Of a DNA stretch of 64,000 nucleotides, positions 11,855 through 23,121 are shown piece after piece. The DNA lies in assembly GCA_026545225.1 (NCBI GenBank), contig CM048851.1, positions 29,635,956 to 29,699,955 of the forward strand. The letters are read 5' to 3'. The stretch is from Cornus controversa. Lineage: Eukaryota > Streptophyta > Magnoliopsida > Cornales > Cornaceae. How positions within the stretch are numbered: position 1 is the stretch's first letter; each line of letters opens with the position of its first letter. The notes under the pieces were generated by a model. That model was not told the DNA's origin. It saw only the letters and a list, made by a program, of their open reading frames with translations, and did no database searches. The translations under genes and the position numbers were made by a program.

Positions 11855-12590
11855 TTTTGAAACAAACCCAGATGAGAAAATCAATTGAACTAACCAAAAC
11901 AAGTCAGCAATTCAAAACCCTAAAGCGAAGGAGTCAAGAAATAGATGAAGAAATATGAGACCCTTAAGAAAGAGAGCACAAATGGAATGGTTAACTAGTA
12001 GTATAAAAAGAAAAAGTGGTGCATGGGTGAGTTTAATCGGTGGGGAGAGAAGTCACTTGGGATTTTCTTGGGAGACAAACAAGGTAGGGAAGTGAGGGAG
12101 AAAATTTAGTGTGTTGGGGGGGTCAAGGAGGCCTTGATGTGAAGTTGCGCATATGGGTTTGAACATGCTTAAGGGTGGAGTGAGATCATATTAGATTAAC
12201 ATCGGAGCGGCGAGGTTAGAGAGAGAGAGAGGGGGGAGGGGAAGGGGTGGGGGCGCTCGGCCGGAACCGGCAGCGACTCCGTGACTTGGGTGGATGACAA
12301 GACGTTCTTTGTTGAGGAATAAAGAAAGAAAGAAAGAAATATATTTGAAAATTATATAAGTGCTTAAAGCGAAGAATGGCTCGTACACAAGACTCTGTTT
12401 GGATTAATGTAGTTGGAAGCCTGGAAGGGAAAGAAAATTGAGAGAAATGTTTTTTTTTTTAAATTGTTTGAAAATGAATAGAGAAAATGAAATAATGTTT
12501 CTTGCTTCTCACAAAGTCACGTAATTATTCTTACGGCTGCTCTCGCACTCTCTACACACTCATATTTTTGTATTTTATGCGCTCATGCTT
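11855..12590 (-). promoter_or_regulatory. KNAT1 5' flank: leader and presumed promoter
   Basis: Immediately upstream of the ATG. On the gene strand it includes a pyrimidine-rich block at about 12217-12245 ((CT)n plus C runs; GAGA on the other strand) and a TATA-like CTTATATAATT at about 12350-12360. If that TATA is used the leader would be about 470 nt. No transcription start can be fixed from sequence alone. A MITE begins at 12591, limiting the uninterrupted upstream region to about 740 bp. Confidence 0.45.
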
Positions 12591-13320
12591 GGGATGGCAA
12601 TTTTGTCCGTCCCGTTGAATTTTTGTCCCGTTCTGTCCCATTTAGGTCGGGTATGAGAGCCATTTTTCTTATTAGGTGCGAGTTTGGACAAGAAAATCAA
12701 AATTCGCCGCGGGTACGGAACGGGTTCGGGACTCTATAATAACCCGCCCCACCCCGCCTATATATTTTATTATTATATATATATAAATATATATATATAT
12801 ACATACAAATTATAATTTTATTTTTGGTTGTATTAAGACTAATATTTTCATTTTATCTTTTTTTTGTATTAACACTTCTTTAATTGTTCAATCAAACTTG
12901 TTACTAAGTTATTTAGTTGTGAAATATATTTTTTGTAATAGGTTATTTAATTGTGAAATCTTGTCATTTTACTTCTTAAACAGGGGTTATACTATTTTGA
13001 ATTTAATAGTATCAAACTTGGTACTACCCACTAGGTTCGTATTTTTTAAAAAAAATCAATTTTTATTGATGTTTAATGTGGTTACAGTTTTGTGAAGAGG
13101 GGCTTCGCCTCGCCCCGTCTTGTCCCTCCCCTTTTGAAATTTTAAAGGGGGCATGGCGGGGCTGGGGGGGACGGGGTGGGGTTTCTCCCAACGGGGAGGG
13201 GATAGGTTTTGAAATTCCGTCCCGTTTCAAACCCGCGACGGGTTTGGGAATAGTGTTGAAAGCAGCGGGGCGGGGATGGGTTTAGGCAAACCCATGTCGT
13301 ACCAGCCCCGTTGCCATCCC
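12591..13320. mobile_element. hAT-like non-autonomous TIR element (MITE), copy 1
   Basis: Perfect 10-bp terminal inverted repeats GGGATGGCAA / TTGCCATCCC. Subterminal parts are GC-rich (cgtcccgtt, ggggcggggatggg) and the centre is AT-rich with TA runs. The same architecture recurs at 36193-36680 and 41248-41892. No transposase ORF and no clear TSD. Flanking host sequence on both sides carries ctcgcact/cacactc motifs. Confidence 0.7.
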
Positions 13321-14500
13321 TATCTTGCTCTATCATTCTTTTTATGCTTTCGTGCTCTGCACACACTTCTATTCTCGCACTTTACACACTCTTGCTCGCA
13401 CTGTCACTCTTTTTATGACATAAAATTTACAATTTTTGCTCTCTGTGCGACTTAGCTCACATTAATAGTTTTTTTCTTTTTTTACTAATGGTCATTACCT
13501 CATATATAATTGGAGCTCTTATATTCTCCTGCAACTTTTTTGTTTTTTTAATTGGAGCTCATACTTATGAGGTTATACCTGATGATTTTCTACTTTTCAA
13601 CAAAAAAAAAATGCAGTTAAAATTAAATTTTAATCTATTTGGGTCTTTTACAAAGGAATGGGAGAGAGATGAGGAAAGATTAGAAAAGTTGTGGCCATTG
13701 ACAAAAATAAAAGGTCATCAAAGAGAAGAAGAAGACAAATGGTTATCTAATTTATTTTGTATTATTTGATATTGTAATCTTAATTAAAAATTAATTAGTA
13801 TTAAGATTTTTTATTTTTTTGTAGCCCTAGAAGCTTTTTTATATTTTATTTTTTATTATGAATAGTTATTAAGAATATTTGTCATCCCGAATATTATTTA
13901 GATGCATCTATTATTTTGGAATGAAGTTTGTATTGAATAGAAATATTATAAATTAATGTTTTGATTTTTGCATTTATTGTTTTGGTTTAATTTAAGTTAA
14001 GCATAAAAAGGTAGATCTCCCTCACCAATCCATATTTTTTTTTAGAAAAAGACTTGGTTTTAATGTGAAGATTTCTAAAATTGTTTTTTTACTTGTGAAC
14101 TATGTTTTGAAGCATTTAGTCATTGTTTTTTTTTAAGATGTTCATTGTTTATTATTATTATTATTATTATTATTTTATGTTATACAAGAGCTAATTCAAA
14201 TAGTATTTTGTAAGCATTTGTTTATTGGCACGTTCATTATATGAAATCAATATTTATTTCAATTCAATAATTTTTTATTTTATTTATATTGTTGTAGGCA
14301 CGGACAATACATTAGATTTGACTGATCAATTATTTGGTGATCCTAATAGCAAAGTCATATTTCAAAAGACTTACCAAGTTAGAATTTCATGTTGCCAAAT
14401 ACATCACATTTTAATTCTATAAATAATATTTTTTTCAAGACCTTTTTTTTAATAAATAGAAGTTTTTTATAGTGTCGTATGCACGGGCAATATGCTAGTA
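13321..14500. other. AT-rich flank with (ATT)n and a Helitron-like 3' end
   Basis: No gene recognised. An (ATT)n microsatellite is at about 14149-14175. The sequence GCACGGGCAATATGCTAGT ending at 14499 resembles plant Helitron 3' termini (GC hairpin arm then CTAGT), but the pairing arm is degraded and the 5' TC end was not found. Confidence 0.3.
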
Positions 14501-15404
14501 TATATTGATTACTTTGAGGAAAGTTTCACTGCTGCACTCCACCTCATCCAAATGTCTATAAATAAGAGAGTCGGTCAATGAGCGAGGTATGCCAAAAATT
14601 ACATACATAATCACTAATGTATTTCATATTTCATCAACATTGAGTGTACCTGACCGACACCCTGCCGATGTCATTCCTGGTCATATCTCCTCTATGTCTT
14701 GCAGAAGGCCACGTAGAACCGAATCATACTGATTTTTGCATCAACAATTAGAAATAATATTATGGATATATTAATGTATGCTTGAACTTTAAAAAAAAAT
14801 AAAAATTTCTAGTTATTTCACTAGCTAAAAGTAAACAAAAAATATATTGAATATTTTTTTAGCTTCTATCTTTTTTTTCTCTTTTTTTGGTAAGTGAATA
14901 TTTTTTTATCTCCTCTCTTTTTCTTTTTCTTTTTTATCTTTTCTAGTAAAGTAAAGCATTGAAAGTTCTGGTACAACACGACACAAACATAACTATACAA
15001 CAAATCACAAAAAATAGGACACAAATACGACAAGCATACGACAAAAAAATAATATAATATATTACGATATATATAAATACTATTTTTTTTCTCATTTTAT
15101 CCATATAGTCATGAATGAAACCACAAATTTGGAGCTTAGAGCTACATATTTATTATTTTTATTGTTTAAAATCACCCTGCCATGTCATGAAATTTTTCGA
15201 AACGTGTCGCTATTGTGTCTTAGTCATGTTCATGTAGTGTCTCAGTTGTGTCCAACCAAAAAATAAAATACTCAAATTTCAAGACACTTCTTGTCATGTC
15301 CAACAGGTGTTCGAGTTGTGTCTCAAACATATCCGCGTATCTAAGTGTCCCATACCACTATACGCAACTACCCTAAGAGAAGTATTTGTGTTTCCTAGGT
15401 CAGT
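14501..15404. other. Unassigned AT-rich sequence with CGTGTC-type repeated motifs
   Basis: No coding. From about 14966 to 15350 there are many variants of ACGACACAA/GTGTCTCAGTTGTGTC in opposite orientations, suggesting an old inverted-repeat element. Termini not defined. Confidence 0.3.
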
Positions 15405-15653
15405 TGTAATACCCCGCTCCAACACATGGTATGATATTGTCCGCTTTGAGCCTGAGCCCGCACGGTTTTGCTCTTGGGTTTACCCCAAAAGGCCTCATAC
15501 CATTTGAAGAGAACATACTACATATAAGCACATCCCCTTTTCCACACCCAGGCGATGTGGGATTGAGCACCCTGTACCCTGTCAGTGTGGTAGCTCAGCC
15601 CAGTGTCTGTCTATGCACCCGCCCACTCACACCCGTCCACAAGGGTTACTACA
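15405..15653 (-). repeat. TRIM 3' LTR
   Basis: 249 bp; starts TGTAATACCCCGCTCC on the plus strand and ends GGGTTACTACA. Identical to the other copy. Confidence 0.93.
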
Positions 15654-15726
15654 ATCCACCCCCCTACGAGGCCCGACGTCCTCGTCGGCACACTTCTTCC
15701 GGCTGGGTTCAGGCTCTGATACCAAT

Positions 15727-15975
15727 TGTAATACCCCGCTCCAACACATGGTATGATATTGTCCGCTTTGAGCCTGAGCCCGCACGGTTTTGCTCTTGGG
15801 TTTACCCCAAAAGGCCTCATACCATTTGAAGAGAACATACTACATATAAGCACATCCCCTTTTCCACACCCAGGCGATGTGGGATTGAGCACCCTGTACC
15901 CTGTCAGTGTGGTAGCTCAGCCCAGTGTCTGTCTATGCACCCGCCCACTCACACCCGTCCACAAGGGTTACTACA
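15727..15975 (-). repeat. TRIM 5' LTR
   Basis: 249 bp, same sequence as 15405-15653. The PBS lies on its internal side at 15713-15724. Confidence 0.93.
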
Positions 15976-15980
15976 TCAGT

Positions 15981-16935
15981 AGTGTTAATACATAAAAATT
16001 ATACAGTATACAGTCCAAAAAAAAATGACATCAAACAAGCAACTCTACCCACAAAGACACTACCTCAATGTTACACAAACACTAGCAATAAACAAACTAC
16101 ACAACCAAAAGCTAATAAAATCTAAAGCTATCCTGATTCAGAAGATCTAAACAAAGAACCAAAAATACAAATGCTCCAAATAGAAAGCAAAATAGAGGCG
16201 AATTTGGATACTATAAATGAGCATCTCATAAGTTACAGATAGCAAAGAAGAGTAAGTTGCAACAACTAATATAATAACTCCAATTAGAGGCAAAGCCTGA
16301 GCTAGATTAGACTGTGTAGCTGCCATTCAGTGGCAATTCTTCTAGGTAAGGGAGACTCCTATAAATGGACAAATACAAGCTTATTCTAATAGACTATGAG
16401 GTGTCTAATCACAGTTGAAAGAGGAGAACTCTAGTTCCTGAATATTTTGTGTAAATGAAGAGGTTATGCTAAAAAGAGTGACTAACACTAGACTGGAATG
16501 GACAAGTTGGAACGAATAAGCTGAATAAGTTGTATGGGAAAAGTGAGTTAGGTGTGAGATAGGAGAGAGAAAAAGCAATAATGACTAGGATAGGGAGGGG
16601 GCATAATTGACCAATTGTCGTCACACTATGAGATATTTATAGACCTCGGGTGTGAGCCTTTGACAACTGTCATCCTACGTGGCACAAGCTCATCATACCA
16701 TGTATCCCTTCCTTTGTCATACTTGGTTAAAGTCATGGGCATCTCTTTCATGGTCGCATGTAAATATTTTGTTGTCTTATTGACTATAGCACAATATATA
16801 ATAACCCCCGCGAGTCAAGTAGTTATGCTTTAGACCTCAACGAGCCTTTCTCTCAATCTTCCATTCCACACTCAATCCATCTTTTCGGCTGAAGTAATGA
16901 CATTATACATTCCATTATGACATTATAATCGTATA
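15981..16935. other. Unassigned sequence between two TRIMs
   Basis: No coding or repeat identity recognised. Moderately AT-rich. Confidence 0.4.
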
Positions 16936-17563
16936 TGTAACACCCCACCTTATCCCAACACAATATTGTTCATTTTTGGCTCCCTCGAACCAAAGACTTC
17001 CCAAGAGATCACCCATCCTGGTACTACTCCTAGCTAAACATGCTTAACTGTGGAGTTCTGATGGGTTCTCGGCCATTACAGCTTTAAAATGCGTTGTGTC
17101 ACAGAATAGTGATGAACATACATATAGGACTTCACTTTCACCTGCCCAGGCGATGTGGGATCATGACACCTATAGCTTGCCAGTGTTCGCCCATGAGGTC
17201 ATCATAATCCACCCCCTTTGAAGTCCTGACGTCCTCGTCAGCACGCTTTCGACTGGGTTTTGGCTCTGATATCATTTGTATTACCCCACCCTTACCCAAC
17301 AAAATATTATCCACTTTTGGCTCTTCCGGACCAGAGACTTTCTAGGGGATCACCTATCCTGGTACTACTCCCAGCTAAGCATGCTTAACTGCGGATTTCT
17401 AATAGGTTCACAGCCATCGTGGCTTTAAAATGCATTGTGTCATAAAATGGTGATAAACATACATATAGCACTTCACCTTCACCTACATAGGCGATATAGG
17501 ATCATGACACCTATAACTTGTCAGTGTTCGCCCACACCATACCTGCCCATAGAGGTCATCATA
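16936..17563 (-). mobile_element. Cassandra-type TRIM with 5S-rRNA-like LTRs (old copy)
   Basis: Two diverged LTRs, about 16936-17204 and 17277-17561. Each holds an antisense 5S-rRNA-like block, e.g. GATCACCCATCCTGGTACTA and TGCTTAACTGYGGA, at 17006-17068 and 17346-17409. This is the diagnostic feature of Cassandra; in 5S genes the corresponding region carries the internal Pol III promoter. The degenerate PBS is the complement of GCTCTGATATCA (17263-17274) and the purine tract the complement of AATCCACCCCCTTT. LTR-A lacks about 16 bp present in LTR-B. Substitutions are frequent and no TSD remains, so it is much older than the neighbouring 15405 TRIM. Confidence 0.9.
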
Positions 17564-17699
17564 GCCTGGGTCATATCACAGTGCGCCTCTGTGTCAAAAT
17601 TAACATGCGGATCACTATGGCTTCATACGAGCTCCATCCCTTTAATGCTAGAAGTAACATCGCAACTAGTTACTTTTCATCTTGAAGAAAAGAACCGGT

Positions 17700-18125
17700 A
17701 ATCCTCCACACGATCCTTGTAATGAGAGTGGTCATGAGCTCGAAATCAGAATTTTCGTCAAAAGAAGCTTATTTAAAACAGACTAAGTAGGATAAGTGCC
17801 AAAAAATCAGGACTGGTGGGACTTTGTAAATTCTGCAGAAAACAAAAATGCAGAGGAAAGTTGAACCGGTCCTAAAAATTGGGGACCAACCCCATTCTGA
17901 AATACTCTAATATTAACCAGAAATTCTAGTTTTTCAAAGTAGATCTACTTAATACAAAGTACAACGTGTCCTCACCATACATACATGTACTATACAGTGT
18001 TCTTATCAAATTGACCGTATACATGCACTTGATCATCAGTTCAAAAATCGATACAGAAAATAAACAGAAAAATACAACTCGATTTTGACACTGAAATTTT
18101 CCAATTGCAATTTTATACCTCACAG
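17700..18125 (-). repeat. Partial LTR, same superfamily as the 57289 element
   Basis: Minus-strand reading begins near TATAAAATTGCAATTGGAAA and continues GTGTCAAAATCGAGTTG, matching the LTR starts at 57289 and 63441. It contains GACTGGTGGGACTTT and GAACCGGTCC motifs. Only the 5' part of an LTR; the remainder is missing or unrecognisable. Confidence 0.65.
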
Positions 18126-18589
18126 TTAGGTAGAATATCCCATTGGTTGTCCTTTACAAGTTGGTTCAATTTTTTACATTTGTCTATATTTTCTCTCTGC
18201 ATGCATTTATTGGAATGGTGTCTTTGACGGGCCAGTAGAAATCCACAAGTCAAACCACAGAGGGTTTTATTGACATTGCAATAGGTGTTTGATGAGATGT
18301 CTGGCTATAGTTTAAAGCTTAAACATATCCTTTTAGTTCCAAGACTTGTAGGGAAAAGACCTAAGCTTTCGAAAAAAATCCCTTTTAACTTGGCAGGCTT
18401 TCACCTAATTTATCTAGATGTTATAGATATTATCTAAGAGAATATGTCATATATGTCTCAAGTATAAGGCTTTACACCAAATATTAAACTAGGAAACCAT
18501 AAGCCACCTTGAGCTTATGTTTGAAGATGGAACTCTAAGCCGATTTAGCTCCAATAGATTTTAAATCAGTGTCAAACAAGAGGAATATC

Positions 18590-19440
18590 AACATAATCAA
18601 TAATAGAATGTGGAAGAGACCAAAAGATTTGTATGTTGTAGAGGGCTAATTTGATAAGTTGCATTATACCAACATATGATAAAGCTCTAAAAGTCCAGTT
18701 TCTGATTCTATTCACAGTTTTTTTTCACAAGAGATTTGCAATATTAGGAAGTCAAATTGGATAAAATGAGAGGTAATCCAACGTATTTAATTGAGGGGAA
18801 CTAGCTTCAAACTAAAAACAGTATGAAATATTCTTCTTAATTTAGCCATTGACTAAAGAGAAAAGAGTTAGCTTTTGGAGATATTGGTAGTGAGGTCAGG
18901 GAGGGATAAAACAATATTAAGGTCAGATTTAAGAACTTAGGCTGATACTAAGTCATCATGGGAGAATAAAATAAGGTCAAAAGCAAAATTTAGGTGACTT
19001 AAATAGAGTTTTTTTTACATTTGGGAGGAAGGCAAAATTAGGGTTATTTGTAGTGGTAGAATGTAGAATTGAAGAAAAAAATGTCCATAGTAGTAACAAA
19101 AAAAAAAGAGATAAATGATCTCATTGTCTAAGACCTCTAGCACTCTTAAAATAGTCATGGAATTCATTCATGAATAGTGAATGATGAAGAAGTCAAACAT
19201 GAATTAATCTATCAGATGAATAATGGGAGGATTTGAGTAAGGTTAACGTAACAATATTAATGAAATTCTAGTGGATGGAGTCATATGCTTTATGGAGATC
19301 AAGTTTGATGGTGCATCTAGGAGCCTTGAAATGTTTATAATAGTCCTTTGAAATCTTGTGGGCAAGGAGAACATTATTAGAGATTCTCCTATCCTAAATA
19401 AAAGCATTTTGACTAAAACTAATTAAAGCTTGAAAATAAG
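18590..19440 (-). pseudogene. Decayed LINE reverse transcriptase
   Basis: The minus strand reads, with stops, NNVLLAHKISKDYYKHFKAP then RCTIKLDLHKAYDSIH, a position typical of plant LINE RT (family: DNILLAHE...KVDLxKAYDSVxW). Further on come a YFKSARGLRQ piece (family GLRQGDPLSP) and NRIRNWTFRALSYVGIMQLI, the conserved segment after the RT fingers. Several stops and frameshifts. Belongs to a different LINE lineage from 3330-5345. Confidence 0.8.
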
Positions 19441-19900
19441 GGTTTAATGCATGTTTGGGGGAGCTTCTTGGGGATTGAAACAGGCTTCCAAGTCTAAGAA
19501 GCCCTTTCGAAAAAAAAATTAGTGTTTGGTGAAATAAGGAAAAAGAACTTTTAATGAAAGTCTAAGTTCTAAAAAGATTTTTCAAAGGAAATTGAGAATA
19601 CTTGCTTTTGGAAGGAAGCTAAAATTATTTTAAGTAACAAATTTTATAGACAAATTTGCCTCCTTTTATTTCGTGAAACTTGCCCCTTTTATTGAGAGTA
19701 ATTATTAAAAATGTGTTAATTGTGGAAGGAATTTCAAAAAATTCATCCACCAAACAAGTTTTTTCTTTTTAATTCATTTTATCGAAAGCATTCTTCAAAG
19801 ACCTTTCAAATGGAAAGAATTTTAGAATCGAGAAGCTCCTCCAAATAGGGCCTTAATCTTGTTAGCTAAGAGCTTAAATATACATTGATATTACAAATTA
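19440..19900. other. MITE-like sequence between two LINE fragments
   Basis: Contains GTTTGGGGGAGCTTCTTGGG near the left and GAGAAGCTCCTCCAAATAGG near the right, an imperfect terminal inverted repeat. No coding. Probably a small DNA element; ends not exact. Confidence 0.5.
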
Positions 19901-19929
19901 TAGCAATAAATTGGTTTAATCTTTCCTCT

Positions 19930-20270
19930 AACCTTTTATACAAATCAATCTTACTCTCCTCACTAGTGCATCTACAAGTGTGCGTTGAATATGTCCATAC
20001 CACCTAAGCCTCCTCCCTCTCATTTTCTTGCTAATAGGCGCCACACCTAAATTTTTCCAAATCCTTTCATTTCTATCATAACATTTGCATTTTAGCCACA
20101 TGAATACATTGGTTGTGTTTCTTTTTTAATGCCCAACATTCTGCTCCATATAAAATAGGCATTCTAATGATTATTTTATTTTCTTTTTCTTTTAACTTAT
20201 TTGGTCTGATGAATTTAACTTTCTTATTATTTCTATATCCTACAATGGCCCATATTCCTATATGCATTGT
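19930..20270 (-). pseudogene. LINE ORF2 C-terminal fragment
   Basis: The minus strand contains RMPILYGAECWALKKKHNQ followed by HVAKMQML, then pieces corresponding to KNLGVAPI and WYGHIQRT. This is the LYGAECWAxK...MRMLRWMCG segment of the same LINE clade as the intron 3 copy, opposite orientation, with stops. Confidence 0.75.
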
Positions 20271-20499
20271 CTTCGTGGCTTGGGCATTTGAGCTAAGGGG
20301 ATGTTTTGTTCCTTGTTAGAGAATTTTGGTTGATTTGTATGTAATAGTCATTGAGTTGGAGTTGGGAGGGACTATGGTTGCTGACGTTAGCTAAAAGGTT
20401 GTTTTGGATTAGGTGGGTTAAAAATCCACAAAAGTGATTTTGGTTTAGGTTTGAATTTGAAAACTTCGAAGAAGGATTGTTTAGCAGTTGGATATGGGA

Positions 20500-21069
20500 T
20501 TCACTCGTTACTTTAGCTCAAAGGGTCTTATGGGCATCCTCCATCAATTTTTGGAATTTTTCATCATTTGAGAGAATATTTCGAGCCTTTTCCAGCTCCT
20601 CTCGTAAGATCTAGGCTTCTTTGGCCTTTGATTTCATATATGTGAGCTCCAAAGCTCCTCAATCCTTTAAGCTCAAATCAAAAGGTCATAAGGCATGTTT
20701 TGTATCTTTACCTTTGCCCTATTTTTTCATTCTAAACTAGGCTCGAAGACCGTTAACATTTTCCTAGACCTCTCTGGCTTCGATAACCTTTGATCTAGCA
20801 TATTTTAGCTCCACTTGAATGTCAGTCATACGCTTGGTTAGAAGATTATCCATCAATACCTTGGCTTAGGTCTGCTAGTCAATTTTCAGGAGGAAGAGGT
20901 AATTTAAGGTCGATGGTGGCTTGTATTGGGAGAAGAATGTTTGGATAGAAAGAGATTTTATCTGCATATTATGTGGTAAGGTGTGAGAGAGTTTGGACGT
21001 TTCAGCCATGGAAGTTTGACGATGAGGAGAAGATGGAAATAATGTTGATGCTTGGGATGAAGAAGCCAT
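20500..21069 (-). pseudogene. Decayed ORF of unknown function, coiled-coil character
   Basis: An ATG at 21069 opens MASSSQASTLFPSSPHRQTS and runs 64 codons to a stop. Beyond it the same strand reads charged, helix-prone stretches (MDNLLTKRMTDIQVELKYA, REELEKARNILSNDEKFQKL) broken by several in-frame stops. I do not recognise the family. It could be a transposon-encoded or host protein remnant; the stops make an active gene unlikely. Confidence 0.4.
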
Positions 21070-22407
21070 TGGAAAGGGCTAATCATCGTGAGAAAGGCTA
21101 GTTATGGGGGTGGGGAGTGGGGAGAGAAAAGGAAGGAAGGAGAAAAGGGAGCCATTCAATTTAATTAGAAAAGGTTATTAATTTAGTTTGATTAATTGTA
21201 TATTTTATCTCCTAACTTACTTTTCACATAATAAATACATTTATATTTTTTCTTTTATTTATGTTTGTAGGTTAGTCAAATATCGCACTAGAGACTCAAA
21301 CTCTTGACATTTTCCTTTTTTAACGAATTAACCATACACAAAACCACCGGCCTTTGTGAATCTCCCCTAGGTGGGGAAGCTTGCCATGAAAAAAATAAAT
21401 AAATAAATTTATTCGTTTTAGAAAGAAAAAAAAATTATAAGAAACTCTAACTTTCACAAAAACTTGAAATATGCTGCCCGTCATAACAAAATAATAAAAA
21501 GTGTTTATATTTTATTAAATGAACGTCAATATACCCTTTTTCACCATATTGTCTTTATTAATTCATTTACCGCACTAAAAAAGGAAAAAATCAAACTACT
21601 TTTCTTCAAATGAGAGAGAACTTTTGTGAGCTCACGTTCCATTAAGCTTGGGTTATTTGCTACCTTTTGAAATTTTGAGAGATTATTTTCCGACATGAGC
21701 AATGAGTGTAAAAGTTTAAGAACACTTTTCCAGTTTGCCTTTTCTATTTATATTTCTCTTCCTTTACCCTCCTAAGGGTTCAGAACCCAAGCTCAATCAA
21801 TGTTTAATTCGGGTTGTACAATTTTCTTTCCCCCCCTTTTTTTTTTCCTTTAAGATCTTAAGACAGTATCTAAAATATATATATTGTGTGTATATATATA
21901 TATTTGCGTGTATTTTGGTTTGGGATAAATGTTTTTGAGAAACTTATAGAAAAATTACAATTTATGATTCAGAGAGCAATAAAGTTGCACAGAAATTAAT
22001 TTGTTTACCTAACTTATATTAAACTGAACCGTAAGCCGAAATGAAATTGTTTTAAATCAATTACATTTTACCCAACTAAATATTTTTATTTTCCAGAAAA
22101 CTCACTATTATCTAATCTAAATTTGAAAAATAATAGTCTATACACGTCCTGGCAATGTGAAACGCATGTAGACATAAAAATTACCAAAAAAGAAAAAAAA
22201 AAAAAAAGGGAAGAAAACTAGTTTGGACGGTCTGCATGCAATTTTATGGAATGTAGAACTAGTATTGTAGAGTATAATGGAATGTTGAAATATACCTTTA
22301 CAGAAAATAAATACTTTTCTCAAGTCTTTCACAGAAGAAAAGTGTTGTAAAGTATAATGGAACGTTGAAATATGGAACACAACTTTGTACGAACAATAAA
22401 TAAATAA

Positions 22408-22410
<3 letters not shown>
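21070..22410. other. AT-rich sequence, no gene recognised
   Basis: Contains one small local duplication: GTATAATGGAATGTTGAAAT (about 22270) and GTATAATGGAACGTTGAAAT (about 22350). Confidence 0.4.

Positions 22411-22447
<37 letters not shown>
22411..22447. repeat. (TA)n microsatellite
   Basis: Uninterrupted TA dinucleotides. Other (TA)n tracts in the window are near 24175-24197, 24546-24574, 29737-29764, 40006-40026, 41374-41393 and 47578-47611. Confidence 0.9.
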
Positions 22448-22450
<3 letters not shown>

Positions 22451-22917
22451 GTGTGTATGTTTCTTTACATTTTTAAAAAATAAGTAGTTAAAGGAATTCT
22501 ATTTTATTTAAACTTTTTGTTTTATTATTATTCAAACTCCTAAAATTGAGATTTTTAGTATTTTTCAGTACTATCTATCTAATCTTATCAAGTGAGCCTA
22601 AAGTTTTTGTGCATCACCCATCGTAGCATTTATCTAAACATTTACCTTAAATTTGCGTTATCAATTTAGTCTACAATATTCCATCAAAACCCAAACTGTT
22701 CACAAATCACGAGTGCATTATCATCAATCTACTCCATCTACAACATTCCATTGTCAATGGATAAGAAGAATGACGGAAATAATTGCAGAGAACAAACTGT
22801 CACAACAACTCTCCAAAGTAATCACTGAGATAATTGTATAGAATAAAGGATCGGAAAAATTATTAGGTGACATGGTTTCGAGCAATCTAGAGAAGTCATG
22901 CAACTAAAAAATTAATA

Positions 22918-23121
22918 AAGTTTGATATATTTAATTGTTTTTATTTATTTATTTTAATTTGAATAATCTCTAGTAATTTCTATCTCTCACGTCATCCATC
23001 ACTTGTACAACCATTCACTAAGTTTGATATATTTAATTGTTTTTATTTATTTATTTTAATTTGAATAATCTCTAGTAATTTCTATCTCTCACGTCATCCA
23101 TCACTTGTACAACCATTCACT
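22918..23121. repeat. Perfect 102-bp tandem duplication
   Basis: Two adjacent copies starting AAGTTTGATATATTTAATTG (22918 and 23020) and ending ACAACCATTCACT are identical as read. Suggests a very recent duplication or an assembly artefact. Confidence 0.92.

Larger units (their letters stand above)
15405..15975 (-). mobile_element. Intact TRIM retrotransposon, 571 bp, identical LTRs
   Basis: Two 249-bp LTRs (15405-15653 and 15727-15975) are identical as read and each ends TG...CA in either orientation. They flank a 73-bp internal region. On the minus strand the tRNA-iMet PBS TGGTATCAGAGC (15713-15724) lies 2 nt from the 5' LTR, and a purine tract GGGGGGTGGAT (15654-15664) abuts the 3' LTR. 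A perfect 5-bp TSD TCAGT flanks it (15400-15404, 15976-15980). No coding capacity. Unlike the Cassandra element next door it has no 5S-like box, although the internal domains are related (aatccaccccc, cgtcctcgtc). Identical LTRs imply a recent insertion mobilised in trans. Confidence 0.95.

Noticed and set aside
13076-13366. G/W/P-rich frames on both strands
   Set aside because: Product of the GC-rich subterminal part of the MITE.
15431-15995. Open frames of 80-132 codons across the TRIM
   Set aside because: They lie in the LTRs and repeat because the LTRs are identical; TRIMs are non-coding.
17435-17701. 88-codon frame
   Set aside because: Overlaps the Cassandra LTR and flank; no domain.
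20113-20319. Plus-strand hydrophobic frame
   Set aside because: It is the reverse strand of a LINE ORF2 fragment.
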